NCBI RefSeq assembly: GCF_000787375.1
Contig: NZ_JRJU01000041.1
Location: 1 to 36,166, forward strand
Source: Halalkalibacter okhensis
GTDB taxonomy: Bacteria > Bacillota > Bacilli > Bacillales > Bacillaceae_D
Direction: 5' to 3'
Length of the DNA: 36,166 nt
A program made the translations under genes and the position numbers. Below the pieces are notes generated by a model. It made no database searches. It was not told the DNA's origin and worked only from the letters and a program-made list of their open reading frames with translations. Below, in pieces: positions 23,922 to 33,547 of this stretch. How positions within the stretch are numbered: the first letter of the stretch is position 1; each line of letters starts with the position of its first letter.

Positions 23922-26900
23922 TTATTTTAAGAGAGCCTCGTATTCTGCTTTTGTTGCTTTTTTAAAACGAAGGTTTTGTATGGTTCGAATTGAATTTCGA
24001 ACAGCCTCGTCGGCTTCTCTTTCTACACTTATCGTATGTAGCGGTGTTTCCCTATCTCGAAACACAAATAATGACATGGTCTCAATCACTTCATTTGCTT
24101 CTTGCTCATACGCGATTTTATATAGGTACAACTGCGGCCAATATAGATCAAGAAGTTCCCTTCCTGATTGAACGATCTTATTTGTTTTAAAATCAATTAG
24201 ATGACACTTGCCGTCTTTTGTTGTTACTTTATCAATTTCACCTATAATCTCAACATCTTCAATCATTGTAACAAACGACCATTCCGTTTCTACTGACTCT
24301 CCTAGATCCTTTTTTATTTCATCCGTATAGGACTTCATTAAACCTAGCATCTCTCTTTCATACAACAATAAATCTCTTCCCTGCTCTTCTTCTTCACGAA
24401 TCGCTTCTCTTATTGCCTCTTCGTTCGTTAACCCATTGTCACGTAATTCACACGCACGGTGAACAAGCGTACCGAGTGTGGACGAATCAATTCCACGTGA
24501 AGTGTTCGTCGTCTCTATATCATTATCTATTACTAATGATGTATCTGGCATACCAATGACATAGCGATTAAAATAAGCGACGGGATCTTTCATAAATAGC
24601 ATGATTTCTGATACCGATAATGTTAATGGAATGTTGTCGTTCTTCATTAGCATCGGAATGGTATACGGTTCTAATTGTCTTGAAAGGGATGCCTGATTAG
24701 TGCTTTCATCTACACGCAAGATCTTATCTGCTAAGTTAGTCGTGTCTATGGCTGTTTCCGTTAGCGCAAGCCATGTATGAGAGGCATTAGATTCTTCGCC
24801 TATCATAAATAAATAGTCACGTGCTCTAGTCATAGCTACATAAAATAACCGCTTAGCTTCTTCTCTTGCTTCTGCCGTTGCTTTTTCCTTTACAAGAGGA
24901 AATCCTGGAGTTTGGTAAATCGACTTTTCCCCATCAATTTCAGTTGCTTCCTCTTCCAAATTCATAACGATACCTAATTCAGGGTGAAAGCGTATACTAC
25001 CTTTATCACCTTTAATCGCTCTTTCTAATTGAGGTAAACAAACAATAGGAAACTCCAATCCTTTAGAAGCATGAACGGTCATAATTTGTACGACATCTCC
25101 ATCAACACGCTCTACCTCTGACTCTCCTTCTTTTTCACTAAGTTCGATCCGATCATCAAGCTCATCTAACATCAACTCTAAACTGCTTTGTCTACTATCC
25201 AATATGGTTTGAATCAGCTTTTCTACATTTCGCACTTTCTGTAACCCATTCTTTTGAAGCATGAGTGTCGTTTTTAAGCCCGTTTCCTGAAAAATAGCAT
25301 GTAATGTCTTATCAAGGGACTGTTCTGTACGAAAAGGGGTCCACTTGGATAGCCATTGTCGAACATCATTGCACGCTTTTTGTATGGTCATTGGCAATTG
25401 TTCAAATGCCAGATGCGATTCATCATATACTAGTTCAAATAATGCTTCTGGTTCTTCAAGCTGTTGCTTTAACAGTAGGAAATCATTTATTGAAAGACCA
25501 CATATTGGACTTCTCAGTACCGCTAATAAGTGCAGTTCCTCAAACGGGCGATTCAGCCATCTCAAAAGGGTCGTGTAATCAAGTATCTCTTGTCTTTCAT
25601 AAAAACCAACACCCCCACTTACAACATAGGGTATTCCTTTATCCATAAGTGAACGCTCTAACGCAAGGAGATGAGATCTGGCTGGAATTAAGATCGCAAT
25701 GTCGCCAAAATAGGGATTTCGCCATTGTTCACCGTTATAGACTTTAGGAAGTTTTGTTTCAACCATCTCGACAATTCGATTTGCTAATACATCATAAGTC
25801 GATTCTTCTATTTCTTCTTGGTTTTCTAGCGTCATCAGCTCTACTCTTTTTTCCTCTGCCGATTCACCAGGGCGATTTGCTCGAAGTGGTGCATACACCG
25901 TTTCATACGGCTCTGTCCGCTTTTGAACCATTGCACTTGAAAAGAGTTCATTGACAGCTTCAATGACAGGAGCCGTTGTCCGGTAATTCTCATTCATTAA
26001 AATGACTTCACCATCTATACTTGAAGCAGCAAGCTCCTCGCGTTCATTCATTAAAGAAACATTGGCACCGCGAAAGCGATAGATCGACTGCTTCTGATCT
26101 CCTACAATAAATTGAAAGGGAGGATTGATTTGTTCCAACATTTCAAGCTGAAGCTTATTTGTATCCTGAAATTCATCAATCATCATATGACGGAACTGCC
26201 TTTGACAAGCTTCCTGAATCGATTTGTTCGTAAGAAGAGCCACAGCCTTCTGCTGTAGGTCTGAAAAGTCAAGCACACCGGCAATTTTTTTTTCGTGATT
26301 ATAACGTTTAGAAAACTCTTTTAAAAGAATGAAAAAACGTGATAGTAAGTCCTTTGTATCATCATTAGTAGATACATTCCCACCAACCTCACTCCAGCTA
26401 TCTTTGAGTGGCTTCCAATGCTCTGTATAAAGCTCATATAGGGTCGGAGCTTTCTCATTCCAGCGCTTATCAGATCTTGAAGGCATAATCCTACTCATTG
26501 CTGCCATATACTCATTTGGGTCATCCGGATCGGGAAGTGAGTCAAAACCTTCTGTTATTTTCTCGATGTGTCCTCTTTGAGCTTTTGTTAAATCGCCAAC
26601 TGGTGGAAATGCTTGAATACACCTTTTGGCATTAGCATGAAGTGTGTGAACTGCATTTACTTGCTCTTGTTGCTTTGCAATCTTTTGTGTTTCAAGCATC
26701 TCTTCTAAGTTTAAAGAGTCAACCGCATTCTCCCCTACTACAAATTCACGAATATCATTGTGGATTTGTTCAATTGTTTCAAACAGTTGACTTTTACTCA
26801 TCATTTCTAGTAAAGACCAGGCCGTTTCATGAAATGACCGCTCTTCAAACATTTTTGTCAAAATCATTCTCTTGCGGCTACGTGCTTCTATATCATCAAT

Positions 26901-27299
26901 TACTCGACTATGTGGTACTAGATCGGCTGCCATTGCATGTTGGGAGAGCAGACGCTGACAAAAGCTATGAAACGTAGAAATATTAGCCCGCTCCATTGCT
27001 TCTTTTTGTTTCAACCAATATCCCTTTTCATCCTCATCTTGCGCTTCTGTTTCCTTTTCTACCAATCTTTTTCGAATACGGTCCTTCATTTCTCTAGCTG
27101 CCTTTTCTGTAAATGTGATGGCAACGAGCTCCTCGACTGTAGCTCCAACAGGATTAGTAGGATCTTTCAGATTAAGTTCACATAAATGGATGAACCGCTC
27201 TGTTAGCACACGTGTCTTTCCTGAACCAGCTCCAGCAGAAACTAAAATCATTGCTTTCTCACTTGTTATTGCCTGTAATTGCGCATCATTAAACTGCAA
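23922..27299 (-). CDS. AddA-like UvrD-family helicase-nuclease
   Basis: This is a 1125-residue superfamily 1 helicase with a C-terminal RecB-type nuclease. Helicase motifs: Walker A SAGAGSGKT (21-29), VAITFTEKAAREM, Walker B MIDEFQDTNK, QSIYRFRGANVSLM, IMTVHASKGLEFPIV and RLFYVAMTRARDYL. Nuclease motifs: an LVHRACE helix, GEIDK (Asp1023) and LIDFKTNK (Asp1036, Lys1038). It would unwind and degrade double-stranded DNA ends with the AddB-like partner. It is about 100 residues shorter than B. subtilis AddA and its N-terminal sequence differs clearly, so it may be a second, diverged AddA. The start is TTG, 7 bases after GGAGG and 30 bases after the addB-like stop. Confidence 0.88.
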   Translation of the reverse strand: MQFNDAQLQAITSEKAMILVSAGAGSGKTRVLTERFIHLCELNLKDPTNPVGATVEELVAITFTEKAAREMKDRIRKRLVEKETEAQDEDEKGYWLKQKEAMERANISTFHSFCQRLLSQHAMAADLVPHSRVIDDIEARSRKRMILTKMFEERSFHETAWSLLEMMSKSQLFETIEQIHNDIREFVVGENAVDSLNLEEMLETQKIAKQQEQVNAVHTLHANAKRCIQAFPPVGDLTKAQRGHIEKITEGFDSLPDPDDPNEYMAAMSRIMPSRSDKRWNEKAPTLYELYTEHWKPLKDSWSEVGGNVSTNDDTKDLLSRFFILLKEFSKRYNHEKKIAGVLDFSDLQQKAVALLTNKSIQEACQRQFRHMMIDEFQDTNKLQLEMLEQINPPFQFIVGDQKQSIYRFRGANVSLMNEREELAASSIDGEVILMNENYRTTAPVIEAVNELFSSAMVQKRTEPYETVYAPLRANRPGESAEEKRVELMTLENQEEIEESTYDVLANRIVEMVETKLPKVYNGEQWRNPYFGDIAILIPARSHLLALERSLMDKGIPYVVSGGVGFYERQEILDYTTLLRWLNRPFEELHLLAVLRSPICGLSINDFLLLKQQLEEPEALFELVYDESHLAFEQLPMTIQKACNDVRQWLSKWTPFRTEQSLDKTLHAIFQETGLKTTLMLQKNGLQKVRNVEKLIQTILDSRQSSLELMLDELDDRIELSEKEGESEVERVDGDVVQIMTVHASKGLEFPIVCLPQLERAIKGDKGSIRFHPELGIVMNLEEEATEIDGEKSIYQTPGFPLVKEKATAEAREEAKRLFYVAMTRARDYLFMIGEESNASHTWLALTETAIDTTNLADKILRVDESTNQASLSRQLEPYTIPMLMKNDNIPLTLSVSEIMLFMKDPVAYFNRYVIGMPDTSLVIDNDIETTNTSRGIDSSTLGTLVHRACELRDNGLTNEEAIREAIREEEEQGRDLLLYEREMLGLMKSYTDEIKKDLGESVETEWSFVTMIEDVEIIGEIDKVTTKDGKCHLIDFKTNKIVQSGRELLDLYWPQLYLYKIAYEQEANEVIETMSLFVFRDRETPLHTISVEREADEAVRNSIRTIQNLRFKKATKAEYEALLK

Positions 27300-27329
27300 A
27301 GTAGAACCTCCTCTCTTTCCTCTTGTAGA

Positions 27330-30206
27330 TTAGCTTTTTGCTTGCTCTCTCTTTTCGTCTGTTACTCGGCAAACGGTACGATATGAACAAAATGGTGAGC
27401 ATTCAAGCGGTTCAACTGGAAAGTTCGTTTGCATCCCTTCCCAAATCTCCGTAATTCTCTCCTTTAATTGATGGTCGATGAGAAATTGCTCATTCCCTAA
27501 ATGATCTTCTCGATTTCGACAAAAAGAGGAAACGTTATAACGCGATGATTTTCCGACATGTTCTGTTCTCCATATTCCATTCCCTGCTCGCTTGTTTGGC
27601 TCTTTAAGAGAAATATAGCTAGCTCCATCAGCTTGGAAGACAGCCTCCTCTAGCCTTTCAAGCTCTTCACGGATTGCAAAAGCATAAAGTGGCAGCTGGA
27701 GCTTTAAACCGGATTGAACGTCTTCCATTTTTACACTTGCATGACCTGACTTATAATCGTATACAACGATTGAATTGTTCAATCGATCAATTCGATCTGC
27801 TTTCCCGGTTAATACTAACGTCTTTTCATCTGATAACGGCAATTCAAACCGGATTGGTTTTTCAATAGCCATAATGTGCATTTGTTCGAGGTTGGCGTTA
27901 TCAAAGAAATGTTTTCTTTCCGCCTGCCAAAAACGACGCAGCCGCTTTTGCCATTGTTGCTTTGTCATTTGTAAATCTAAACGAGATATTTCTGGACTTT
28001 GCTTTTCGACTTGCTCCCATTTTTCTTCAAAAAGTTCTTCTATTCGCTCAGGAATATGGCCAATTTTCTCTTTTAATGCAACAAAAGATTGCCCAACTGC
28101 ATTCAATTCCTGATAAATCTCTTCAATGATTGAGTGCATTAAGTCACCAATATCTAGTGGGGATACATTTTCTTGAATAGCTTGCGGCTCTGTCACTTGC
28201 AACACTCTCTCCATTCCGTATCGAAACGGACATCTCGCATAACTTTCAAGAGCTGTGACAGATACAACTGGCTTTACAGGATGAGTTTGATTAAGAGAAA
28301 TCGGTTCAGCGCCTTTTTCTAAGCGATCTAACCTGCCTCTAAGCTCATGCACTTCCTTAGGAAGGTTTTCAACTATACAACCTTTTCCTAAATGATAGGC
28401 TAATTTATCTTGTTGATCTTCAGACGAAAACGCATATTCTCTGCCGATTCTATTCTCCCATGTCCACATTTGATCCGATTCTTTCAGATCTTCAAGTAAA
28501 GCAGAAGGTAACAACGGATGGTTCGCGTCGATTCCTTTTACATACGTAAATGTAATCGACTTTGCTACATATTGAAGTTGCTCAAAATATGCTTGTTGTT
28601 TCAAGCGAAAATGCTCACTAGTCGGAGGACTAAAACGTACGGTCCCGCTTAGTATATCGCGTTCTTGAACATAGCCACTTAAGTGATGCGCAGCAGGAAA
28701 TGCTCCTTCGTTCATTCCAACTACAAAAAGCTGCTCTCCTTGAAACAAACTTACATCACGCCACGTATAAATTGATACTCCTTGTTTCGATGCTCTTGCT
28801 TCAAAGAGCTGCAAGCTTTCCCCAAGGCCGCAAATCCAATCGATAAACAAATCATGGGTCATCATTAAGGTTTCTAATCCTTTATCCAAAAGGAGCTTCT
28901 CATACTTACTAAGGTGCTCGTCTATTTTCTGTAACGCTTTATATTCATTTGCGATTTCTTGTAGCTTAGCCACATCTTCCGCTTGTTCTAGTTGCTCATT
29001 AAAAACAGTAAATAATTCCATTTTATTGATGACTTGACGGAATTTGCTTATATAATCTATAAAAGCAGCACTCTTTTCCCACTGTAGATGCTGAATAAAC
29101 GTAAAAAGCTCTTGATGTTGCTCATTTATCCACTGAGCCGATTGGATAAAAGCCTGCTTTTGTTTGGCAAATTCTAATCCACTTACTTGATAAATCCGTA
29201 ATACTTGTTCAACTAATGGAAGCTGTTCCCATTTAGATTTTGGTGCGGTTGTATTACTCAATGCCAATTGTAGTAATGCATGAACCGACGTTGTAGACAG
29301 TTTGCGTTTTTTTGCTTTGTTAACGGGGACCATATAACGATCAGCATATTTCATAACGTCATCTGTACGGTCATCGACTACTAATAGACCTATCTGATCA
29401 TACGTCCATTCAGACAACCGAATCTCTTCCATTAACCCACACCACTGCTCTTCATTGGTAGAGGCAGCTATTAACTCCTGTTGCTTAACTAACTTCATCT
29501 CTTTTCTATTAACTCTTTGATCTTCAAATCCTATTGAGAGAAGCTCCTTCACTGTTTGATCAACAATAGCAAAATTAGAATGATCGGGGACAAATATTTT
29601 TACCGAAATACGAGCTTCTTTTAATGCTTCAATAAACAACATTTGCAATGGACTAAAATCGTAATATCCATCGATGACGATTGCTGATATATTTATTTGT
29701 TCCGGAGCTTGTTTAAGTAGCTTGATCGCATGCAAGATCGTATTCTCTGGATCGAGCATGCTTCTGCCTGAGACCACTCGCTCTTCATATCTTTGAAATA
29801 ACTCACGAAGTGGCAATAGAGATGTCGGAATATCTGCTAAGTCCAATCCCAGTCGCTTCAGTTGGCCATACGTGTCAGCATAAGCACGCGCTTTCCCTGA
29901 GACGACCTCTTCTCCACGGAAAGTGACCTCTTCCCTTACATACTGAAGAAAGAAGAGCGTTCTTTCTTCTTCAGATAAAGGAACATAGGGGATGGTTAAT
30001 TCGTTCAAAATAAAACTTGCAATATCATCAAATGTCGTACTAGATAAACCTGGCCTTTTTCTTCTTGCTTCTTGCAACCACATTTGAGATGGCAGTACAT
30101 AAAAGACTTTGCTTTTTTCTTGTTTTTGGAGTTCGAACACTTTTTGTAATCGATCTTTATTGGCAACGTCCTTTACATGTGTACCGTATAGATTCAGTTC
30201 GCTCAA
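27330..30206 (-). CDS. AddB-like PD-(D/E)XK nuclease with Fe-S cysteines
   Basis: This 958-residue protein is about 200 residues shorter than B. subtilis AddB. The C-terminal nuclease domain is intact: Asp804 in GKADRID, Asp817 and Lys819 in YDYKSG. Four cysteines suit the AddB-type [4Fe-4S] cluster: Cys659 (ESYARCPF), Cys936, Cys940 and Cys946 (ECSPFCSYRTVC). The N-terminal region is an inactivated helicase-like fold; the Walker A present in classical AddB is absent, the equivalent region reading SKVFYVLPSQMW. The start is TTG, overlapping the GNAT stop by 4 bases (TTGA). With the AddA-like gene it would form a DNA-end resection or degradation complex. Confidence 0.87.
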   Translation of the reverse strand: MSELNLYGTHVKDVANKDRLQKVFELQKQEKSKVFYVLPSQMWLQEARRKRPGLSSTTFDDIASFILNELTIPYVPLSEEERTLFFLQYVREEVTFRGEEVVSGKARAYADTYGQLKRLGLDLADIPTSLLPLRELFQRYEERVVSGRSMLDPENTILHAIKLLKQAPEQINISAIVIDGYYDFSPLQMLFIEALKEARISVKIFVPDHSNFAIVDQTVKELLSIGFEDQRVNRKEMKLVKQQELIAASTNEEQWCGLMEEIRLSEWTYDQIGLLVVDDRTDDVMKYADRYMVPVNKAKKRKLSTTSVHALLQLALSNTTAPKSKWEQLPLVEQVLRIYQVSGLEFAKQKQAFIQSAQWINEQHQELFTFIQHLQWEKSAAFIDYISKFRQVINKMELFTVFNEQLEQAEDVAKLQEIANEYKALQKIDEHLSKYEKLLLDKGLETLMMTHDLFIDWICGLGESLQLFEARASKQGVSIYTWRDVSLFQGEQLFVVGMNEGAFPAAHHLSGYVQERDILSGTVRFSPPTSEHFRLKQQAYFEQLQYVAKSITFTYVKGIDANHPLLPSALLEDLKESDQMWTWENRIGREYAFSSEDQQDKLAYHLGKGCIVENLPKEVHELRGRLDRLEKGAEPISLNQTHPVKPVVSVTALESYARCPFRYGMERVLQVTEPQAIQENVSPLDIGDLMHSIIEEIYQELNAVGQSFVALKEKIGHIPERIEELFEEKWEQVEKQSPEISRLDLQMTKQQWQKRLRRFWQAERKHFFDNANLEQMHIMAIEKPIRFELPLSDEKTLVLTGKADRIDRLNNSIVVYDYKSGHASVKMEDVQSGLKLQLPLYAFAIREELERLEEAVFQADGASYISLKEPNKRAGNGIWRTEHVGKSSRYNVSSFCRNREDHLGNEQFLIDHQLKERITEIWEGMQTNFPVEPLECSPFCSYRTVCRVTDEKREQAKS

Positions 30207-30652
30207 TTGTAGCGCTCCCTTCGCATATCCAAATGATTAATCCCATCTAATAAATAAATATCAGAAACTTTCTTAAAACCAAACGACTCGTAAAACTCCT
30301 GTAAATATAGCTGTGCATGGATAAGAATTTTTGTTTCCTGTAATTCAACTTCCAGATACTCGATTGCTTTTTCTAACAGTGCTTGTCCATACCCCTTTCC
30401 TCTTGCACTCTCTTTTACGATCACACGCCCAATTGAAGAGTTTTCATTAACTACTGAGTTTGGGAATAATCGACTATAAGCAACAAGTTCGCCCTTTCTT
30501 CTTCCGAATAAGTGAATGGCTTCTTGATCCTTTGAATCCAATTCTTGATAGGGGCAGTCCTGTTCCACTACAAACACTTCTATTCTTAAACGAATTAATT
30601 CGTATAACTCATCAATTGATAACTCATCAAATTTCTTTACCGTCCAATTCAT
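30203..30652 (-). CDS. ElaA-family GNAT acetyltransferase
   Basis: The 149-residue N-acetyltransferase is closely similar to E. coli ElaA in outline: LIRLRIEVFVVEQDCPYQELD near the N-terminus, acetyl-CoA loop SIGRVIVKESARGKGYGQ, and HAQLYLQEFYESFGF. The natural substrate of the family is unknown. ATG at 30652 is chosen; the in-frame TTG at 30670 begins within the GAGAGG ribosome binding site. It is first in a leftward operon with the AddB-like and AddA-like genes, overlapping the former by 4 bases. An extended -10 box (TGG-TAAAAT on the minus strand, 30691-30683) lies just upstream. Its link to DNA processing is only positional. Confidence 0.88.
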   Translation of the reverse strand: MNWTVKKFDELSIDELYELIRLRIEVFVVEQDCPYQELDSKDQEAIHLFGRRKGELVAYSRLFPNSVVNENSSIGRVIVKESARGKGYGQALLEKAIEYLEVELQETKILIHAQLYLQEFYESFGFKKVSDIYLLDGINHLDMRRERYN

Positions 30653-30805
30653 TACACAAAATCCTCTCAACTATTTACTCTTATTTTACCACTTCGCAAA
30701 GAACACGAAAAAGAAAAACGCTGAATGGTTTTTCAACTGATTAATAGGAAACTTCCATTTTTTTTTGCATATATGTAAGTGAACCCTAAAGGAGGTGGGA
30801 TAACC

Positions 30806-32251
30806 TTGGCCATAATAACTGGAAAACAGTACGTTGAGCGTATTGACTCACTAAAAAATGAAGTATGGATTGATGGAGAAAAAGTATGCGGCAATTTATC
30901 TGAACATCCTGCTTTTAAAGGAATATTGCAAAGCAAAGGAAAACTATACGACCTGCAACATGACCCTAATTTAGCCCCTTCCTTAACATATCAAGTGCAT
31001 GATGAGAAAAGCCGATGTAACTTTGCCTTTGAACAACCTACTTCAATCGAAGCATTAAAGAAGCGAAAAGAGGCAACTCAGTTGTGGGCGCGAAAAAGTG
31101 GTGGAACACTTGGACGCTCACCCGATTATATCAATACGGCAATCATGACCCTTGGTTCATCGTATTCATTTTTTGATCAGCGTTTTAGTCAAAATGTGAA
31201 ACGAGTATTTGAACATGCTAGAAAGAATGACCTGTCTTTTACTCATACGTTTATTAATCCACAAGTCAATCGATCTCCTCATTATATTGAGTTTTCCGAT
31301 AAAGAAGAAATCATTGCGGCAAAAATTATTGCAGAGAAAAAAGAAGGGATTGTCATTCACGGGGCACGTTTGCTTGCTACACAAGGCGGCATTACAGATG
31401 AGGTGCTCGTTTTACCTGTGGGTGGAAATTCGATTGATCCTGCTTATGTTTACGCATTTGCTATCCCTTCTAACACACCTGGTCTAAAATTTCTTTGTCG
31501 GCAGTCGTATGCTAAAGGGTGCTCAAACCGTTTTGATTATCCTTTAACTTCACAATTTGATGAAGTCGATTCTGTTGTTGTATTTGACCATGTCCTCGTA
31601 CCATGGGACCGGGTGTTTTTATACAAGGATTTGAATGCCGTTGGACGGATCTTCACAGAAACAAATCTGAATATCATGCTATTATTCCAAGCCGTTTGCA
31701 GGCAAATTGTTAAAACAGAGTTTCTTTTAGGAATAAGTGAATCCCTAGCCCAAACAATTGCCATCACAGACTATCAACATGTTCAAGAGAAATTAAGTCA
31801 AATGATCGTGACACTAGAAATCATGACATCCTTATTATATAAAGCTGAAGCTGAAGCTACTCTAAATCAATTTGGTACAATGGTTCCTAACCCTAAGCCG
31901 TTAATGGCCGCTTCTACTTACTACCAAAAAGAATATTCTCGCCTCATTGAATATATGCAGATGCTTGGGGCAAGTGGATTCATTTCTTTACCAACTGAAC
32001 AGGATTTTAATTCCGACATCGGCATAGATTTAAAGCAATATTTACAAGCAAAAGGAGCACCGGCAAAAGAGCGAGTTCAACTGTTTCGCTTAGCGTGGGA
32101 TTTAACAATGAGTCCTTTCGGTTCTCGTCAGACACAATATGAACGATTCTTTTTTGGTGATCCAATCCGCCTTTCTTCTGCTCTATACCATTCATATGAT
32201 AAAACAGAATTTGTTGATCTAGTTCAATCATTTTTGAAAAAAACAAACTAG
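30806..32251 (+). CDS. HpaB-type FADH2-dependent monooxygenase (4-hydroxyphenylacetate 3-hydroxylase family)
   Basis: The 481-residue protein belongs to the HpaB/PvcC two-component flavin monooxygenases, which hydroxylate phenols ortho to the OH group using FADH2 supplied by a separate reductase. Diagnostic stretches are GRSPDYINTAIM, LSFTHTFINPQVNRS, IVIHGARLLATQGGITDEVLVLP and FDHVLVPWDRVF. The TTG at 30806 is preferred, 7 bases after a near-ideal AAAGGAGGTGG; the GTG at 30779 lies before that site. No reductase (HpaC) or other aromatic catabolic gene is adjacent, so the substrate is not certain and 4-hydroxyphenylacetate is only the family default. Its stop codon lies inside the terminator hairpin that follows. 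Confidence 0.88.
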   Translation: MAIITGKQYVERIDSLKNEVWIDGEKVCGNLSEHPAFKGILQSKGKLYDLQHDPNLAPSLTYQVHDEKSRCNFAFEQPTSIEALKKRKEATQLWARKSGGTLGRSPDYINTAIMTLGSSYSFFDQRFSQNVKRVFEHARKNDLSFTHTFINPQVNRSPHYIEFSDKEEIIAAKIIAEKKEGIVIHGARLLATQGGITDEVLVLPVGGNSIDPAYVYAFAIPSNTPGLKFLCRQSYAKGCSNRFDYPLTSQFDEVDSVVVFDHVLVPWDRVFLYKDLNAVGRIFTETNLNIMLLFQAVCRQIVKTEFLLGISESLAQTIAITDYQHVQEKLSQMIVTLEIMTSLLYKAEAEATLNQFGTMVPNPKPLMAASTYYQKEYSRLIEYMQMLGASGFISLPTEQDFNSDIGIDLKQYLQAKGAPAKERVQLFRLAWDLTMSPFGSRQTQYERFFFGDPIRLSSALYHSYDKTEFVDLVQSFLKKTN

Positions 32252-32275
32252 CTAGAGGTTTCCCCCTAGCTAGTT
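32246..32275. terminator. Bidirectional terminator
   Basis: AACTAGCTAG (32246-32255) pairs with CTAGCTAGTT (32266-32275). The left side is preceded by AAAAAAACA, giving a U-tract for leftward transcripts. It overlaps the monooxygenase stop codon and abuts the YisL stop. Confidence 0.75.
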
Positions 32276-32276
32276 A

Positions 32277-32639
32277 TTAAAATGTAATAATTCTCATTCC
32301 TAGTAAAATGACAACCACAAGCGTGACCACAAATAATCCCCAGTACATTGGTGCTTTTGATCCAAGCGTTCCTTTTTTCGTACGTACAAGGATCATTTCC
32401 ATTGCATAAATAAGCACAATAGCCAAGATGGCCTTAATGACATAAGCAATGGCGAAATTCCAATTAAACAATAACACAACACCAGAGAAAATCATCACGA
32501 TGTAAAAGAGTCGAACAATCATATGTAGAATTTTTGCACCTTTATCCTTGCCAGCTCTTAGTAAGAAATATGTGATTAAAAATAACACAATGAGCAGCCA
32601 CCATGAATCAACGTGCGCATGGTACATACCAGTAAGCAA
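32277..32639 (-). CDS. yisL: YisL-like membrane protein (UPF0344)
   Basis: The 120-residue protein has four hydrophobic helices. It resembles B. subtilis YisL in length and in the segments KGAKILHMIVRLFYIVMIFSG and MEMILVRTKKG. Function is unknown. TTG at 32639 is the proposed start, 7 bases after AAAGGAGGG; the first ATG upstream would put that site inside the gene and the next ATG, four codons inside, is too far from it. A -10 box TATAAT occurs on the minus strand at 32678-32673. It is probably transcribed alone. Confidence 0.85.
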   Translation of the reverse strand: MLTGMYHAHVDSWWLLIVLFLITYFLLRAGKDKGAKILHMIVRLFYIVMIFSGVVLLFNWNFAIAYVIKAILAIVLIYAMEMILVRTKKGTLGSKAPMYWGLFVVTLVVVILLGMRIITF

Positions 32640-32747
32640 AATAGAGCCCTCCTTTAAATTACATTCCAACCTATTATAATCGAATTGTGAGGAAAATCAT
32701 AACATAGCGCTGTATTTGTCATAGAATTTTCTATTATACTATTTACC

Positions 32748-33473
32748 TTACCATTGAAAGAAAAATTTTAACGACATCGTTATAGCCGTGTATGAAACAA
32801 CACCAATGGTAAAAGTAATAAAATGAGCTTCATCATCAGGTGGCAATTCATACTTTAAAACATTTAAAATCATCGCACCTGAAATAAAGGCAAAGATAAT
32901 CGATTCAGTTAACGGGGATACTTTCACCAATACCCCCATAATCCAACCAGCAATGATCCCTAGCGCAAGGACATACCTACCGACTTTATTATAAATATCA
33001 GCGTATTCCCTCCAGAGATCATGGGCAACCGCTACAAAGTGAAGTCCAACAGCAAGACCATAGAACACCGCTTGAACTCCGAGGACATCATGCGAAATGA
33101 CCGTATAGGCCACTAACATATTATAAAAGCCGAAGAACAGAATTTGTAACCAAAATAACGCTCTTGCTTTATTCGTTTTATGGTTCCGTTGTGCATTTCT
33201 TACCACTTTTTGAATTCCATAGAAAATTAAAACACCTATTAAACCGACAAAGTACAATTCCGACTCCATTGTAAAATAGTCACCATATTTTTTCACTAGG
33301 ATTTGTTCTTTGTGTAAGGTTGGAAGTACATAGACAAACACATAAGATACAGCTAACCCCCCTGAAAAAGAGAACCACTTTAACTTTTGAATTCGACCAG
33401 ACGGAATGAGCTCATTTGCAAATAGGTGAATAAAGATAAAAGCAATACCCATTATAAACACATCAAGGGACAT
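32748..33473 (-). CDS. Eight-helix membrane protein of unknown function
   Basis: The 241-residue integral membrane protein has about eight predicted helices. I do not recognise a specific family. Prolines after helix 2 (VFVYVLPTLH) and after helix 7 (NVLKYELPPDDEAH), eight helices, and His/Asp in helix 5 (GLHFVAVAHDLWREY) recall the ZIP metal-transporter fold, but the HNxxDG and HExPHE metal motifs are absent. ATG at 33473 is preferred, 9 bases after GAAGGAG, over the upstream TTG at 33491. It lies downstream of mgtE on the same strand, separated by a strong terminator, so it has its own promoter. Confidence 0.75.
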   Translation of the reverse strand: MSLDVFIMGIAFIFIHLFANELIPSGRIQKLKWFSFSGGLAVSYVFVYVLPTLHKEQILVKKYGDYFTMESELYFVGLIGVLIFYGIQKVVRNAQRNHKTNKARALFWLQILFFGFYNMLVAYTVISHDVLGVQAVFYGLAVGLHFVAVAHDLWREYADIYNKVGRYVLALGIIAGWIMGVLVKVSPLTESIIFAFISGAMILNVLKYELPPDDEAHFITFTIGVVSYTAITMSLKFFFQW

Positions 33474-33547
33474 AGTACGATACTCCTTCAATAACGACTT
33501 ATTTTAAAGTATCTACTACAATATTCCTTGATATTCTTGGATAGAAA

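Noticed and set aside
25304-25648. Rightward open frame of 114 codons opposite the AddA-like gene
   Set aside because: Shadow of a conserved helicase region; no initiation signals.
27330-30206. Annotation as standard AddB
   Set aside because: The protein is about 200 residues short and lacks the N-terminal Walker A; called AddB-like only.
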